Source: Pelosinus propionicus DSM 13327 (GTDB lineage Bacteria; Bacillota; Negativicutes; DSM-13327). Taken from it: a stretch of 64,000 nucleotides of DNA. This document shows positions 54,172 to 62,578 of the stretch, one piece after another. The stretch is taken from contig NZ_FOTS01000006.1 in assembly GCF_900114615.1 (NCBI RefSeq), forward strand, positions 1 to 64,000, read 5' to 3'. A program made the translations under genes and the position numbers. The stretch's first letter is position 1. Every line of letters starts with the position of its first letter. The notes beneath the pieces were generated by a model. That model was not told the DNA's origin, ran no database searches, and worked only from the letters and a program-made list of their open reading frames with translations.

Positions 54172-55434
54172 CTAGTCCATTCCCATAGCATTTTCTAATT
54201 TTGCCTTATATGTAACATAATCATATTGCGCTGCTATATAGTTATTCTTTGCTGTCGTTAATGCTAATTGTGCATCGATAACGTCAAGAATAACTCCTTC
54301 TCCTACTCGATATTTAGCCTCAGCAATGAAATAATCTTCTTCTGCTTTATGGACAGCAAATTGCGTTGTCTCAATCCGCTTTTCAGCTTCCCTCACTCCC
54401 AGAAAGTATTCTTTTACAGCAAGTTCTACCGTTTCTTCCTGTGCTGTCAACTCCAAACGTGCTGTATCTGCAGCACTTCGTGCTTTTTTAACTTTGTTAC
54501 TAGTAACTTGACTGTCAAATACATTCCAACTGCTTGTTACTCCCACATAAACATCATTGTCATCCTTAGGCAAAATATTACTTCCCCACCCGGTTGCAGC
54601 AGTAAGCGAAACCGATGGCTTCTTGTCAGCTTTAGCAACATTGATATTTTGCTCCGCTTCATCAATAGCAAGTCGATACTTTTTCACATCCGGACGATGT
54701 TCCACTGCAAAAGCTACACATTCATCCATCGTCTTATTAACGGGAATATATTGAAAATCATCAACAAATTCAATGGGTTCAGAGCTTTTCCAGCGAATCA
54801 GATTTTTGAAAGTATTAACTGCTACTTCATAGGAATTTTTAGCCTTTATCAACGTCTGCTGGGCATCTGTCAGTTCAACTTCTGACCGTAATACATCTGA
54901 TTTTGCAACATTACCAGCGCTATACTGCGCTTTAACATCATCGAGATGCAACAAATAATTATTAACTGTTTCCTGATCGACAGCCTGCGTTTTACCAGCT
55001 TCTACTACATCATAATAGGCGGAAATGGTTTTAAATTTCACATCCTGCCTAGTTTTCAGCAGACTTAGACCAGCTATCGTCACATCAGTTTTGGCAATCG
55101 CTATGTTTCCTTCATTTTTTCCACCACTGTATAGGGGCAGAGAAAGAGTAATATCGCTGGAGCTAGTAGCTGCCGAACGATGAATCTGCTTCAGATAAAA
55201 AGTATTCGAAGTATCAATTGATATTCCACGACTGCCTTGTGTGCTTTGTAACGCATATTCAGCTTGTTTTTCACTATTCATGGCGATCTTAATATCCAGA
55301 TGATTTTCCAATGCCATATTTACTGCTTGTTCCACTGTGAGAGGCGCAGCAAACCCTATCGTGGTCCTGACCAATAAATATAATCCCAAAATACCGGCAC
55401 TTCCCGGCTTTACATATTGTGTCAATAAACTCAA
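54172..55434 (-). CDS. tolC: TolC-family outer-membrane efflux channel
   Basis: A 420-residue outer-membrane factor. A hydrophobic signal segment at about 13-30 is followed by PLTVEQAVNMALENHLDI, and the two repeated coiled-coil halves end in AQLALTTAKNNYIAAQYDYVTYKAKLENAMG, typical of TolC-like proteins. It proves the presence of an outer membrane. It starts with TTG behind AAGGAGGAG. It heads the efflux operon; macA follows after 11 bases. GTTAC repeats lie about 210 bases upstream. Confidence 0.93.
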   Translation of the reverse strand: MSLLTQYVKPGSAGILGLYLLVRTTIGFAAPLTVEQAVNMALENHLDIKIAMNSEKQAEYALQSTQGSRGISIDTSNTFYLKQIHRSAATSSSDITLSLPLYSGGKNEGNIAIAKTDVTIAGLSLLKTRQDVKFKTISAYYDVVEAGKTQAVDQETVNNYLLHLDDVKAQYSAGNVAKSDVLRSEVELTDAQQTLIKAKNSYEVAVNTFKNLIRWKSSEPIEFVDDFQYIPVNKTMDECVAFAVEHRPDVKKYRLAIDEAEQNINVAKADKKPSVSLTAATGWGSNILPKDDNDVYVGVTSSWNVFDSQVTSNKVKKARSAADTARLELTAQEETVELAVKEYFLGVREAEKRIETTQFAVHKAEEDYFIAEAKYRVGEGVILDVIDAQLALTTAKNNYIAAQYDYVTYKAKLENAMGMD

Positions 55435-55632
55435 TTTAACTCCTCCTTATCATGGACCATCTATCTTTTGTTGTTTTTGGCTCAATACCAAGAAATTACA
55501 TTGGGCTTTTATACCTAATAGATGGTAGTGTTGGTTCGATTGTAATAACTTGAATTATTTCGGAAAATTTGATAGGTCAAGCATGATTTTTCTGTATTAG
55601 TCTTTGTTTTTATCCTAAAACTTTTCTTTAAT

Positions 55633-55664
55633 AGTAACATATGAATGTTACTTAATTGTTACAG
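55633..55664 (-). promoter_or_regulatory. GTTAC direct repeats upstream of the efflux operon
   Basis: TGTTAC at 55646-55651 and again at 55657-55662 (11-base period), with an inverted GTAACA just before (from 55634). The same repeats precede the response regulator and the secreted protein gene. They look like OmpR-family binding sites. Confidence 0.55.
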
Positions 55665-55838
55665 TAATATCAAAATAAATTCATTCTACCTGTAAAATTT
55701 CGGTATTTTCTCGTAAAAACGTAAATTTCGATGCATTTTACCAACAGTTACTGTGATTGAATTACTTTTTTCCATCTCTTTTGGATCATCTTTTTAGTAA
55801 CTGCGATTTACCAACAACGTATTTTCATATGACATGCA

Positions 55839-55884
55839 AAGTAAAATACTCATGCAGTTGACAAGCCGCATGAGTATTTTACTT
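55839..55884 (-). terminator. 17-bp hairpin after the small ORF
   Basis: Positions 55839-55855 pair perfectly with 55868-55884 around a 12-base loop. It lies 24 bases beyond the stop of the small membrane ORF. The U-tract is weak. Confidence 0.6.
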
Positions 55885-55907
55885 CTTTGGAATGCATTTC
55901 ACTAATT

Positions 55908-56039
55908 TCAAAGCAGAATTTGCACAATGCACTGAGAGATGTGAAAAACATAGTACCCTAGCAAGGATACAAGAGTCATCAATATAATTACGATATTTTT
56001 CCAAGAATAAGACCACAGACTTCCTGGCGAAATATGCAT
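55908..56039 (-). CDS. Possible 43-residue membrane peptide
   Basis: A short frame begins with ATG at 56039 behind GAGGAGAAGG and ends with TGA at 55908. The product starts MHISPGSLWSYSWKN and then has a single hydrophobic segment, IVIILMTLVSLLGYYVF. A hairpin follows. It sits between the efflux operon and its presumed response regulator. No family is recognised; the ribosome site and the clean membrane segment are the only support. Confidence 0.4.
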   Translation of the reverse strand: MHISPGSLWSYSWKNIVIILMTLVSLLGYYVFHISQCIVQILL

Positions 56040-56194
56040 AATAACCTTCTCCTCACTTTACAGTTTTATTTTAAAATATTTTTATGATAATCTTAATTAA
56101 CACAATTTAATCAGTTGCTAGACCTCACCCATTTCAGGAAGAGTTACCCTAATATAACAATAAAGTACTTTTACTTCTAATTATGAAGGATTTA

Positions 56195-56267
56195 TGTTAC
56201 AGTTTTGTTACAGAAATTTATACAAATATAGCATTTCATTGACATCTTCCGTCATATTCTTTATGCT
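56195..56267 (+). promoter_or_regulatory. Promoter and GTTAC repeats of the two-component operon
   Basis: TGTTACAG occurs at 56195-56202 and 56206-56213 (11-base period). Downstream are TTGACA (56239-56244), 17 bases, TATGCT (56262-56267). The layout suggests autoregulation by the response regulator. Confidence 0.65.
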
Positions 56268-56313
56268 AAAAATAACACTAAAAATGCCGTCGAGTCATAA
56301 GGAGGCAAAATTC

Positions 56314-56979
56314 ATGAATAAAACAATCTTAATTGTTGACGATGAACTGCGCATCAGGAAACTGATTGCTGATTTTCTAGTCCGTGAAGGTTACAGCACC
56401 CTAGAAGCTGACAATGGACGAGCCGCCTTGGAGTGCCTGGCAGCAGAACAAGTAGACCTGATCATTCTAGATGTTATGATGCCAGAGCATGATGGCTGGA
56501 CTGTATGCAGAGAGCTTAGAAAGAAAAGCAATATTCCTGTCATTATGCTTACGGCCAAAGGGGAAGAAGTTGATCAGCTTTTTGCTTTTGAAATAGGTGC
56601 AGATGAGTATGTCACCAAGCCCTTTAGCCCTAAGGTTCTAACAGCCCGTGTAAACGCACTATTTCGCCGCATCGAAAGAGAAAAAGCCATCGTATATGAT
56701 GGTCTAGAAATTAATGCTGCGGCAAGACAAGTATCTATAAATGATCACTCTCTCGATCTAAGTCCAAAAGAATATGATCTCCTTACCTATTTGACTGAAA
56801 ATAGCGGCAAGGCATTGAGTCGCCAGCAAATCTTAAATCAAGTTTGGAGTTATGACTATTTTGGTGATCTGCGAACTGTAGATACTCATATTAATCGACT
56901 GAGGACCAAACTAGGAGATAAAAGCGCACTTGTCCAAACCATTAGAGGATATGGTTATCGATTTGAGGCCGAAAAATGA
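56314..56979 (+). CDS. OmpR-family response regulator
   Basis: A 221-residue regulator. The receiver domain has DDE acidic residues, the phospho-accepting aspartate in LIILDVMMPEHDGW, the conserved TAKGE and the lysine in YVTKPFSP. The C-terminal winged helix (SPKEYDLLTYL, VDTHINRLRTKLG, TIRGYGYRFE) follows. The ATG at 56314 sits behind AAGGAGG. Its stop overlaps the kinase start (ATGA). Probable targets are its own operon, the efflux operon and the secreted protein gene, from shared repeats. Confidence 0.95.
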   Translation: MNKTILIVDDELRIRKLIADFLVREGYSTLEADNGRAALECLAAEQVDLIILDVMMPEHDGWTVCRELRKKSNIPVIMLTAKGEEVDQLFAFEIGADEYVTKPFSPKVLTARVNALFRRIEREKAIVYDGLEINAAARQVSINDHSLDLSPKEYDLLTYLTENSGKALSRQQILNQVWSYDYFGDLRTVDTHINRLRTKLGDKSALVQTIRGYGYRFEAEK

Positions 56980-58505
56980 CAGTTTCACTTCGTACAAAGC
57001 TCTTTATTATCTTAAGCGGACTAGTCTTATTTTTTGTACTTATGTTTTTAGGTCTCACCCGTGTTGGTCTGGAAAAATTTTATATTTCACAAAAAAAAGA
57101 AGCTCTCATTACTAGCAGCACTAACTTTGATCTTTTATATCAAGGCGATCCTAAAGAACTATCTTTGGAGTTAGAGCGGATCAACAATACGTTAGGAGCA
57201 GCCATTATCATTTTTACCAAAGAGGGGCAACTCAAATATAGTTCTTTTGGTCCTCTTGTCGATCAAGAACCTTCTGGTCCGACCCCCCATCCTCTTTTTC
57301 CCAATATTTTTGATAATCCTGCCCTTTCCCGCACCACGCCTCCCCGCTTTCCTCCCGGTCCTCCGCCAGTCATCAAAAGTAGAGAAATCATTGATAACCG
57401 TACCATTTTAGAAATGGAGCATGATCAAGTTTTAAAAATTGATTTTATGATTATTCGTCATCAAATGAAAAATAATGACATTATGGTTATAAAACAGCCT
57501 TTGGCATTAATATCAGAGAGTGTGAGTGTCGCAGCTCAATTTATTATTTTTACAGGCGTACTTTCTGTTATAGCAGGCTGTACTTGGGCTTTTTTCTTCG
57601 CAAAGCGATTTACCCTTCCCATCATGGAACTGAATCGTGTTGCCCAAAGCATGTCACAACTTGATTTTTCTCAAAAATGCATTATTAATCGCAGCGATGA
57701 AATAGGGGAACTCGGTAAAAGCATTAATCACTTATCTTATCAATTAGATACAGCGATTTCAGAACTAAATAAAAAAAATCAACAACTTATGGCAGATGTA
57801 GAAAAGGAAAGAAAGCTAGATACAATGCGTAAAAACTTTGTTTCTAGCGTCTCCCATGAACTAAAAACCCCTCTTTCTCTCATTTTAGGTTACGCAGAAG
57901 GTCTAAGAGAAAACGTAGCTCAGGATGAAGATAGTAAAAACTATTATTGCTCTGTCATCATTGATGAAGCAGAAAAAATGGATAAATTAGTAAGGGATCT
58001 GCTAAATTTATCCCAAATTGAATCCGGGTTCTTTCAATTAAACAGAACCACCTTCGATTTTGCTCTACTCCTGCATGATATTCTCCTGAAATACTCTACT
58101 ATTTTGGCGGAAAGAAAAATTCTCTTGGACATAGACACGACTGGTCACTATGTAGTTTATGGAGATGAACTTCGCATTGAACAAGTATTGCTTAACCTCT
58201 TTACCAATGCCATTGACCATGCTGAATTTAAGAAGATCATTAAAATCTGGATAGAAGAAACAGACACACAACTTAGAGTTTTTGTTTATAATTCAGGACG
58301 CCCCATACCAGAGGAAAGTTTCGAAAAAATATGGACAAGCTTTTATAAAGTAGACGAAGCTCGCACTAGAGAATACGGCGGATATGGGTTAGGTCTATCC
58401 ATTGTCCGAGCAATCCAAGAATTACACGGCAGCGAGTATGGTGTGGATAATATCGATGATGGTGTTGTATTTTGGTTTGACCTCAGCAAGGCAAAAAAAA
58501 TATAG
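56976..58505 (+). CDS. Membrane sensor histidine kinase
   Basis: A 509-residue kinase. Membrane helix at about 8-30, an outer sensor part with a proline-rich stretch (about 95-130), second helix at about 188-210, HAMP domain, phospho-accepting histidine in SSVSHELKTPLSLILG, then the ATP-binding N box NLFTNAIDH and G box GGYGLGLSIV. It partners the regulator that overlaps its start by four bases. The signal is probably an envelope stress or a compound exported by the adjacent pump (inference). Confidence 0.94.
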   Translation: MTVSLRTKLFIILSGLVLFFVLMFLGLTRVGLEKFYISQKKEALITSSTNFDLLYQGDPKELSLELERINNTLGAAIIIFTKEGQLKYSSFGPLVDQEPSGPTPHPLFPNIFDNPALSRTTPPRFPPGPPPVIKSREIIDNRTILEMEHDQVLKIDFMIIRHQMKNNDIMVIKQPLALISESVSVAAQFIIFTGVLSVIAGCTWAFFFAKRFTLPIMELNRVAQSMSQLDFSQKCIINRSDEIGELGKSINHLSYQLDTAISELNKKNQQLMADVEKERKLDTMRKNFVSSVSHELKTPLSLILGYAEGLRENVAQDEDSKNYYCSVIIDEAEKMDKLVRDLLNLSQIESGFFQLNRTTFDFALLLHDILLKYSTILAERKILLDIDTTGHYVVYGDELRIEQVLLNLFTNAIDHAEFKKIIKIWIEETDTQLRVFVYNSGRPIPEESFEKIWTSFYKVDEARTREYGGYGLGLSIVRAIQELHGSEYGVDNIDDGVVFWFDLSKAKKI

Positions 58506-58522
58506 GAAATATATACTAGTCC

Positions 58523-58538
58523 GTAACTAAATTGTAAC
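58523..58538 (+). promoter_or_regulatory. GTAAC direct repeats before the secreted protein gene
   Basis: GTAAC at 58523-58527 and 58534-58538, an 11-base period, the reverse orientation of the repeats at 55646 and 56195. A TACTAAT-like -10 follows near 58551. Confidence 0.5.
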
Positions 58539-58592
58539 AATTTCCCTTCATACTAATAGCAAGGAAGTAACTTAAATAAAGGAGATATTGAA

Positions 58593-59066
58593 ATGAAGCA
58601 ATATTTTACAAAAAAGTTAGTTAGCGGACTGGTCGTGGGATGTCTTGCACTGTCTGTTGGAGCAGTTGCCTTTGCTCATGGTGGCCAACCAGAATTCATG
58701 CCTGGACCGGGCATGAATCATCAAATGCCTCGTCCTGAAGATAGACAAGAACATATGAAAAATTCCATAGACAAATTGGTGGCTGATGGTACCATCAGCC
58801 AAGAGCAAGCTAGCAAGTTAATGGACTTTTTTAAAGAAAAAGATGCTCAGCGCAAATTAGACATGGAAAAAATGAAGTCAATGACCTCCGAGGAAAGAGA
58901 TTCATTCCTTAAGGAAAAATTTAGTCAGCCCCCAGATATCATTAAGGATCTAAAAGATGCAGCAAACTTATCTGATGAACAGGCCAAAGCTGTAGATGAC
59001 GCACTGCGCCCTCCTCATAGACCAGATCCTGAAGGTCCACGCTGCTCTAAAATGCCTACTCCCTAA
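58593..59066 (+). CDS. Secreted DUF2680-like protein, 157 residues
   Basis: A signal peptide covers about residues 1-28 (LVSGLVVGCLALSVGAVAFA then HGG). The mature part is Met/Pro/His-rich at first, then helical with KLVADGTISQEQASKLMDFF, a motif of DUF2680-type exported proteins, and ends in a proline-rich tail. It follows the kinase by 87 bases. Its role may be envelope-stress sensing or metal binding, like Spy/CpxP; this is only suggested by context. Confidence 0.8.
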   Translation: MKQYFTKKLVSGLVVGCLALSVGAVAFAHGGQPEFMPGPGMNHQMPRPEDRQEHMKNSIDKLVADGTISQEQASKLMDFFKEKDAQRKLDMEKMKSMTSEERDSFLKEKFSQPPDIIKDLKDAANLSDEQAKAVDDALRPPHRPDPEGPRCSKMPTP

Positions 59067-59080
59067 CTCGAAAAAGATTT

Positions 59081-59188
59081 GAATAGCCTGTACTCTTATT
59101 TTGATATGCTCCCTTTGTAGCAGACAGTAGATGAAAAACTGTTTATTACAGGGAAGTAAATATCTTTTTCTAAGAGCACAGGCTATTC
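59081..59188 (+). terminator. 108-base nested hairpin element with T-tail
   Basis: GAATAGCCTGTACTCTTA (59081-59098) pairs with 59171-59188 with one mismatch. Inside, CTCCCTTTGTA and TTACAGGGAAG also pair imperfectly. TTTTATT follows on the plus strand. It closes the secreted-protein transcript but is far longer than a normal terminator, so it may be a MITE-like insertion or a structured RNA. Confidence 0.55.
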
Positions 59189-59363
59189 TTTTATTCCATG
59201 GTATCCGCATTTTTTTCTATAGCCTGCCCTACGTTCTATTACAAGATTCTTGCTGAAAAAAAATTTCCTCTGGCAGATATCTATCACCTATAGTATATTT
59301 AAATGGACATCAACCATTTAAATTACAATGTTATTTATGGAATAATTATAGGAAGTGGTTCAA

Positions 59364-60251
59364 TTGACTATTTCTAAATATGAAATTTTCAACACAATTG
59401 TGGAACTTGGCAGCTTGACAAAAACTGCTGAAAAACTCCATCTGACGCAATCAGGGGTAAGCTATGCCATCTCTACTCTTGAATCTGAGCTGGGTTTTAC
59501 TTTACTTAAAAGAAATCGTTCCGGTGTAAGTCTGACCAGCAATGGAGAGCGGATTCTTATCTTTATACAGAAAATTTTGCAGCAAGAGGAACTTTTACAG
59601 CAAGAAGTAATTTCAATTAAAAGTTTAAATACAGGTACTGTTCGTTTAGGCACATTATCCAGCGTTTCCACACAATGGCTTCCTGGTATTTTATCGCAAT
59701 TTCATGAAACCTATCCGCAAATCGAAGTTAAAACCTATTTAGGCTGCTATGATGAAATGAGCGATTGGATTTCTAATAGCACTATAGATTTCGGGTTTGT
59801 TTCATTACCCACTTCTAAGGCATTTGAAGTAATGCCTTTAAAAAAGGATAAGCTAGTCGTTCTCCTGCCACCAAACCACCCTCTTCAGCATGAAAAATTC
59901 ATCTCGTTCAGCCAACTTAAAGGTGAGCATTTTATTATGCCTCAATGGGGTAGTGATGATAATATCAAACGACTTTTACATGAAAACAAAGTAAATTTAC
60001 ATGTCAAATATGAGTTAATGGAAGAACGTACTATTTTTGCAATGGTGCAAAGGGGACTAGGAATCAGTATTCTTCCTGAATTAATACTAATTAATGTACC
60101 TGAAGACATTCATATCGTTGAATTAGAAAAGGCAGATTACCGTATTTTAGGATTAGCCTCTCTTTCTATGAAAAACCTATCTCCTGCCGGAAAGAAATTT
60201 ATTGCTTGTACCCGTTCCTGGCTGCAAGAGCATAACTTTTTAGATTTTTAA
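59364..60251 (+). CDS. LysR-family transcriptional regulator
   Basis: A 295-residue LysR protein. Helix-turn-helix SLTKTAEKLHLTQSGVSYAISTLESELG at about 15-42, then the effector domain. I chose the TTG at 59364 because AGGAAGTGG lies at good spacing before it and the product then begins LTISKYEIFNTIVELG as is common; a GTG at 59355 is the alternative. No clear target gene is beside it, since its neighbours are on the same strand and unrelated. Confidence 0.88.
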   Translation: MTISKYEIFNTIVELGSLTKTAEKLHLTQSGVSYAISTLESELGFTLLKRNRSGVSLTSNGERILIFIQKILQQEELLQQEVISIKSLNTGTVRLGTLSSVSTQWLPGILSQFHETYPQIEVKTYLGCYDEMSDWISNSTIDFGFVSLPTSKAFEVMPLKKDKLVVLLPPNHPLQHEKFISFSQLKGEHFIMPQWGSDDNIKRLLHENKVNLHVKYELMEERTIFAMVQRGLGISILPELILINVPEDIHIVELEKADYRILGLASLSMKNLSPAGKKFIACTRSWLQEHNFLDF

Positions 60252-60316
60252 TTAAGTAAGCAATTTGCCTCACTCCTTATTTATATTATTTAATTTTTAT
60301 TAATTGCTAATAATTA

Positions 60317-60349
60317 TTGACAAGTATATTTTATCCATATAAAATATAC
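60317..60349 (+). promoter_or_regulatory. Sigma-A promoter overlapped by an inverted repeat
   Basis: TTGACA (60317-60322), 17 bases, TAAAAT (60340-60345). GTATATTTTA (60324-60333) and TAAAATATAC (60340-60349) form an inverted repeat within the spacer and -10, a likely repressor site. Confidence 0.65.
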
Positions 60350-60400
60350 AATATAGTCATGTAAGAATCGTTTTACAGTAAGTATCTGTTAGCTAAGTCT

Positions 60401-60455
60401 AAAAAGACTGCTAGGTTCCATCTGCAAATGACATGATGATACCTAGCAGTTTTTT
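60401..60455 (+). terminator. Terminator in the leader of the chemoreceptor gene
   Basis: ACTGCTAGGT (60407-60416) pairs with ACCTAGCAGT (60441-60450), flanked by A and T runs (TTTTTTG). It lies about 55 bases after the predicted transcription start and 85 bases before the chemoreceptor, so it could act as an attenuator or end a small RNA. Confidence 0.75.
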
Positions 60456-60536
60456 GTTTTATTAATTTGAAGAAAATCAAACTATTCTTTGTTAAACGCA
60501 GTAATTATTTAGCACTAAAGTGGAGGAGGATCTTTT

Positions 60537-62225
60537 ATGAAATGGACAGTAGGCAAAAAAATAGGCGGAGGATTTTCACTCGTTCTTGCCCTTGTGATTC
60601 TGATGAGCGGGTTTACAATTTGGAAAATAGGTGAAATAACTGCAAACTATCATACATTTAGTAAATTAAATATAGAAAAAATGGAAATGGTTCAAGGAAC
60701 AGCTGCTGATATTGCAAATGAGGGTGTAACCATGCGGCGTTTTAACTTTGTTGGCGATCCCAATGATATTCCTATTTATAATGATTATAAAACAAAATCA
60801 AATGATCGCTTGAAATGGTTAGAAAAAAATCTTCAAGCAGGTACAGGGCTGGAATATATTACTTCAATAAAAAAGGCAAAAGAAGAATATGAGAAAATTG
60901 CTGAAATGTCTATGGCTGCCAAGCAAGCCGGTAAAATTGATGAGGTTGCTCGCTACATGGCTGATGCAGGAGCCCCCTATAAGGCTACTATGACTGCTGC
61001 AGAAAAATTGACTCTCGATACGAGAACCTATGTGATCCAGGAGCAAGAACAATACGCGAAAGATGCGAGATCTTCTCAGATATTTTTGATTGTTATCAAT
61101 ATCATAGTTATTATTGCATCGAGTATTATTGCATTTTTTATTTCTCGAAATATTTCCCGCCCTGTACATACTGTTGCAGAAGCTGCCAGCCAAATTGCTG
61201 CTGGCAACTTAGCTGCCGACAAAATAACCTACCAATCGGAAGACGAAATTGGACAGCTTGCCGATGCTTTTAATCAAATGCGTATAAGTTTGCGAACTGT
61301 TATATCCCAAGTATCCATCTCAGCAGAACAACTTGCTGCTTCATCAGAAGAACTAACTGCAAGTGCAGAACAATCAGCTCAGGCATCTACGCAAGTAGCT
61401 GTCTCCATTATGGAAGTGGCCACAGGCACGGAAGCACAAGGAAGAAACATTAATTCTGCAGCAGCAACAGTTGGAAATATCACAACAGCAATTCAAGAAA
61501 TTGCCAGCAATGCCAGTATTGCCACTGAAATTAGCGACCAAGCTGCTGCAGCTGCTCAAAATGGCGGAAGCTCTATCGAAGCGGCCATTCACCAAATGAA
61601 TACGATTAATCATACTGTTACTGAATCTGCTTTAGCTGTCACAAAACTGGGTGAACGTTCTCGGGAAATAGGTCAAATTGTTGACACCATTTCCAATATT
61701 GCTAACCAAACCAATCTGCTGGCTTTAAATGCAGCCATTGAAGCAGCACGAGCAGGAGAACAAGGCAGAGGTTTCGCTGTTGTAGCGGAGGAAGTCCGCA
61801 AACTAGCAGAACAATCCCAAGAGGCAACGAAACAAATTGCATCACTCATTCAAGAAATACAAAATGAAACGGACAATGCAGTCACTGCCATGAATGACGG
61901 AACCCGTGAGGTAAAACTGGGTACTGATGTCGTCAATACTGCCGGAGGAGCTTTTACGGAAATCGTCAGTTTAGCCAGTCAAGTCTCAGGCCAAGTGAAA
62001 GATATTGCTTCTGCCATTGATCGAGTAGCGGCAGGCAGTGAAGAAATGGTTGTCTCAATCCGTGAGATTGAAACCATCAGCAAAGAAACAAGCGGGCAAA
62101 CACAAACCGTATCCGCAGCTACTCAAGAACAATCAGCTTCCATGGAAGAGATCGCCTCCTCCAGCGAAGCACTGGCCCATCTAGCTGAAGAACTGCAAGT
62201 AACAATCGCTACGTTCAAACTCTAA
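60537..62225 (+). CDS. Methyl-accepting chemotaxis protein
   Basis: A 562-residue chemoreceptor. First membrane helix at about 10-30, a four-helix-bundle-type sensor domain at about 32-183, second helix at about 185-205 ([20 protein letters not shown]), HAMP domain at about 206-260, and the signalling hairpin with its conserved tip [20 protein letters not shown]. It senses a small ligand outside and signals through CheA. GGAGGAGG precedes the ATG. The ligand is unknown. Confidence 0.94.
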   Translation: MKWTVGKKIGGGFSLVLALVILMSGFTIWKIGEITANYHTFSKLNIEKMEMVQGTAADIANEGVTMRRFNFVGDPNDIPIYNDYKTKSNDRLKWLEKNLQAGTGLEYITSIKKAKEEYEKIAEMSMAAKQAGKIDEVARYMADAGAPYKATMTAAEKLTLDTRTYVIQEQEQYAKDARSSQIFLIVINIIVIIASSIIAFFISRNISRPVHTVAEAASQIAAGNLAADKITYQSEDEIGQLADAFNQMRISLRTVISQVSISAEQLAASSEELTASAEQSAQASTQVAVSIMEVATGTEAQGRNINSAAATVGNITTAIQEIASNASIATEISDQAAAAAQNGGSSIEAAIHQMNTINHTVTESALAVTKLGERSREIGQIVDTISNIANQTNLLALNAAIEAARAGEQGRGFAVVAEEVRKLAEQSQEATKQIASLIQEIQNETDNAVTAMNDGTREVKLGTDVVNTAGGAFTEIVSLASQVSGQVKDIASAIDRVAAGSEEMVVSIREIETISKETSGQTQTVSAATQEQSASMEEIASSSEALAHLAEELQVTIATFKL

Positions 62226-62261
62226 GAAAATCACTTCACAAAATCAAAAATAAAAACGTTT

Positions 62262-62400
62262 TGAACCGCGAAGATACGAAGACTATGAAGAATTTGAAAC
62301 ACAAAGACACAACGCCGCTTACGCGGACACAAAGAACACAAAGGGACAAAATAAGTACACCTCTGTGTTCTTTGCATCTTTGTGACCTTTGTGTTTTAAC
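62262..62400. repeat. Dispersed CACAAAGACRCAAAG repeat, large composite copy
   Basis: Words such as CACAAAGACACAA, GACACAAAGAACACAAAG and, reversed, CTGTGTTCTTTGCATCTTTGTG form an inverted array. The 17-base word TAAGAAAATCACTTCAC at 62223 and its near copy at 62433 flank it. It relates to the repeats at 1122 and 44024. Confidence 0.7.
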
Positions 62401-62458
62401 ATTATCCCAAAAAACTTATAATTTTAGACTATTAAGAAAAGCACTTCACGTTCTTTTT

Positions 62459-62525
62459 GTCATTGCGAGCATAGCGAAGCAATCTCTTAACAAGTAGGGG
62501 ATTGCTTCGCTAGCTCGCAATGACG
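62459..62525. repeat. CATTGCGAG-type inverted repeat
   Basis: TCATTGCGAGC, then AGCGAAGCAATC (62460-62484) is mirrored by GATTGCTTCGCTAGCTCGCAATGA from 62500 (split here by eye; one base indel). Short palindromes of this wording are scattered in many bacterial genomes. It can form a long stem between the convergent chemoreceptor and lpd genes. Confidence 0.75.
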
Positions 62526-62578
62526 GATCGTTGTTATGTTATTAATTCTGATGCTATAAGAAAACACTACACTTCTGA

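Noticed and set aside
54268-54885. 205-codon plus-strand frame inside tolC
   Set aside because: Antisense shadow of a well-supported TolC gene; Cys/Phe-rich product with no recognisable domain.
60350-60460. Cyclic-di-GMP (GEMM) riboswitch before the chemoreceptor
   Set aside because: The conserved GEMM core words are not present; only a promoter, operator-like repeat and terminator can be supported.
62261-62497. 78-codon plus-strand frame
   Set aside because: It lies almost wholly within the dispersed repeats; the product (HKDTTPLTRTQRTQRDK and so on) is a translation of repeat words, a common false call.
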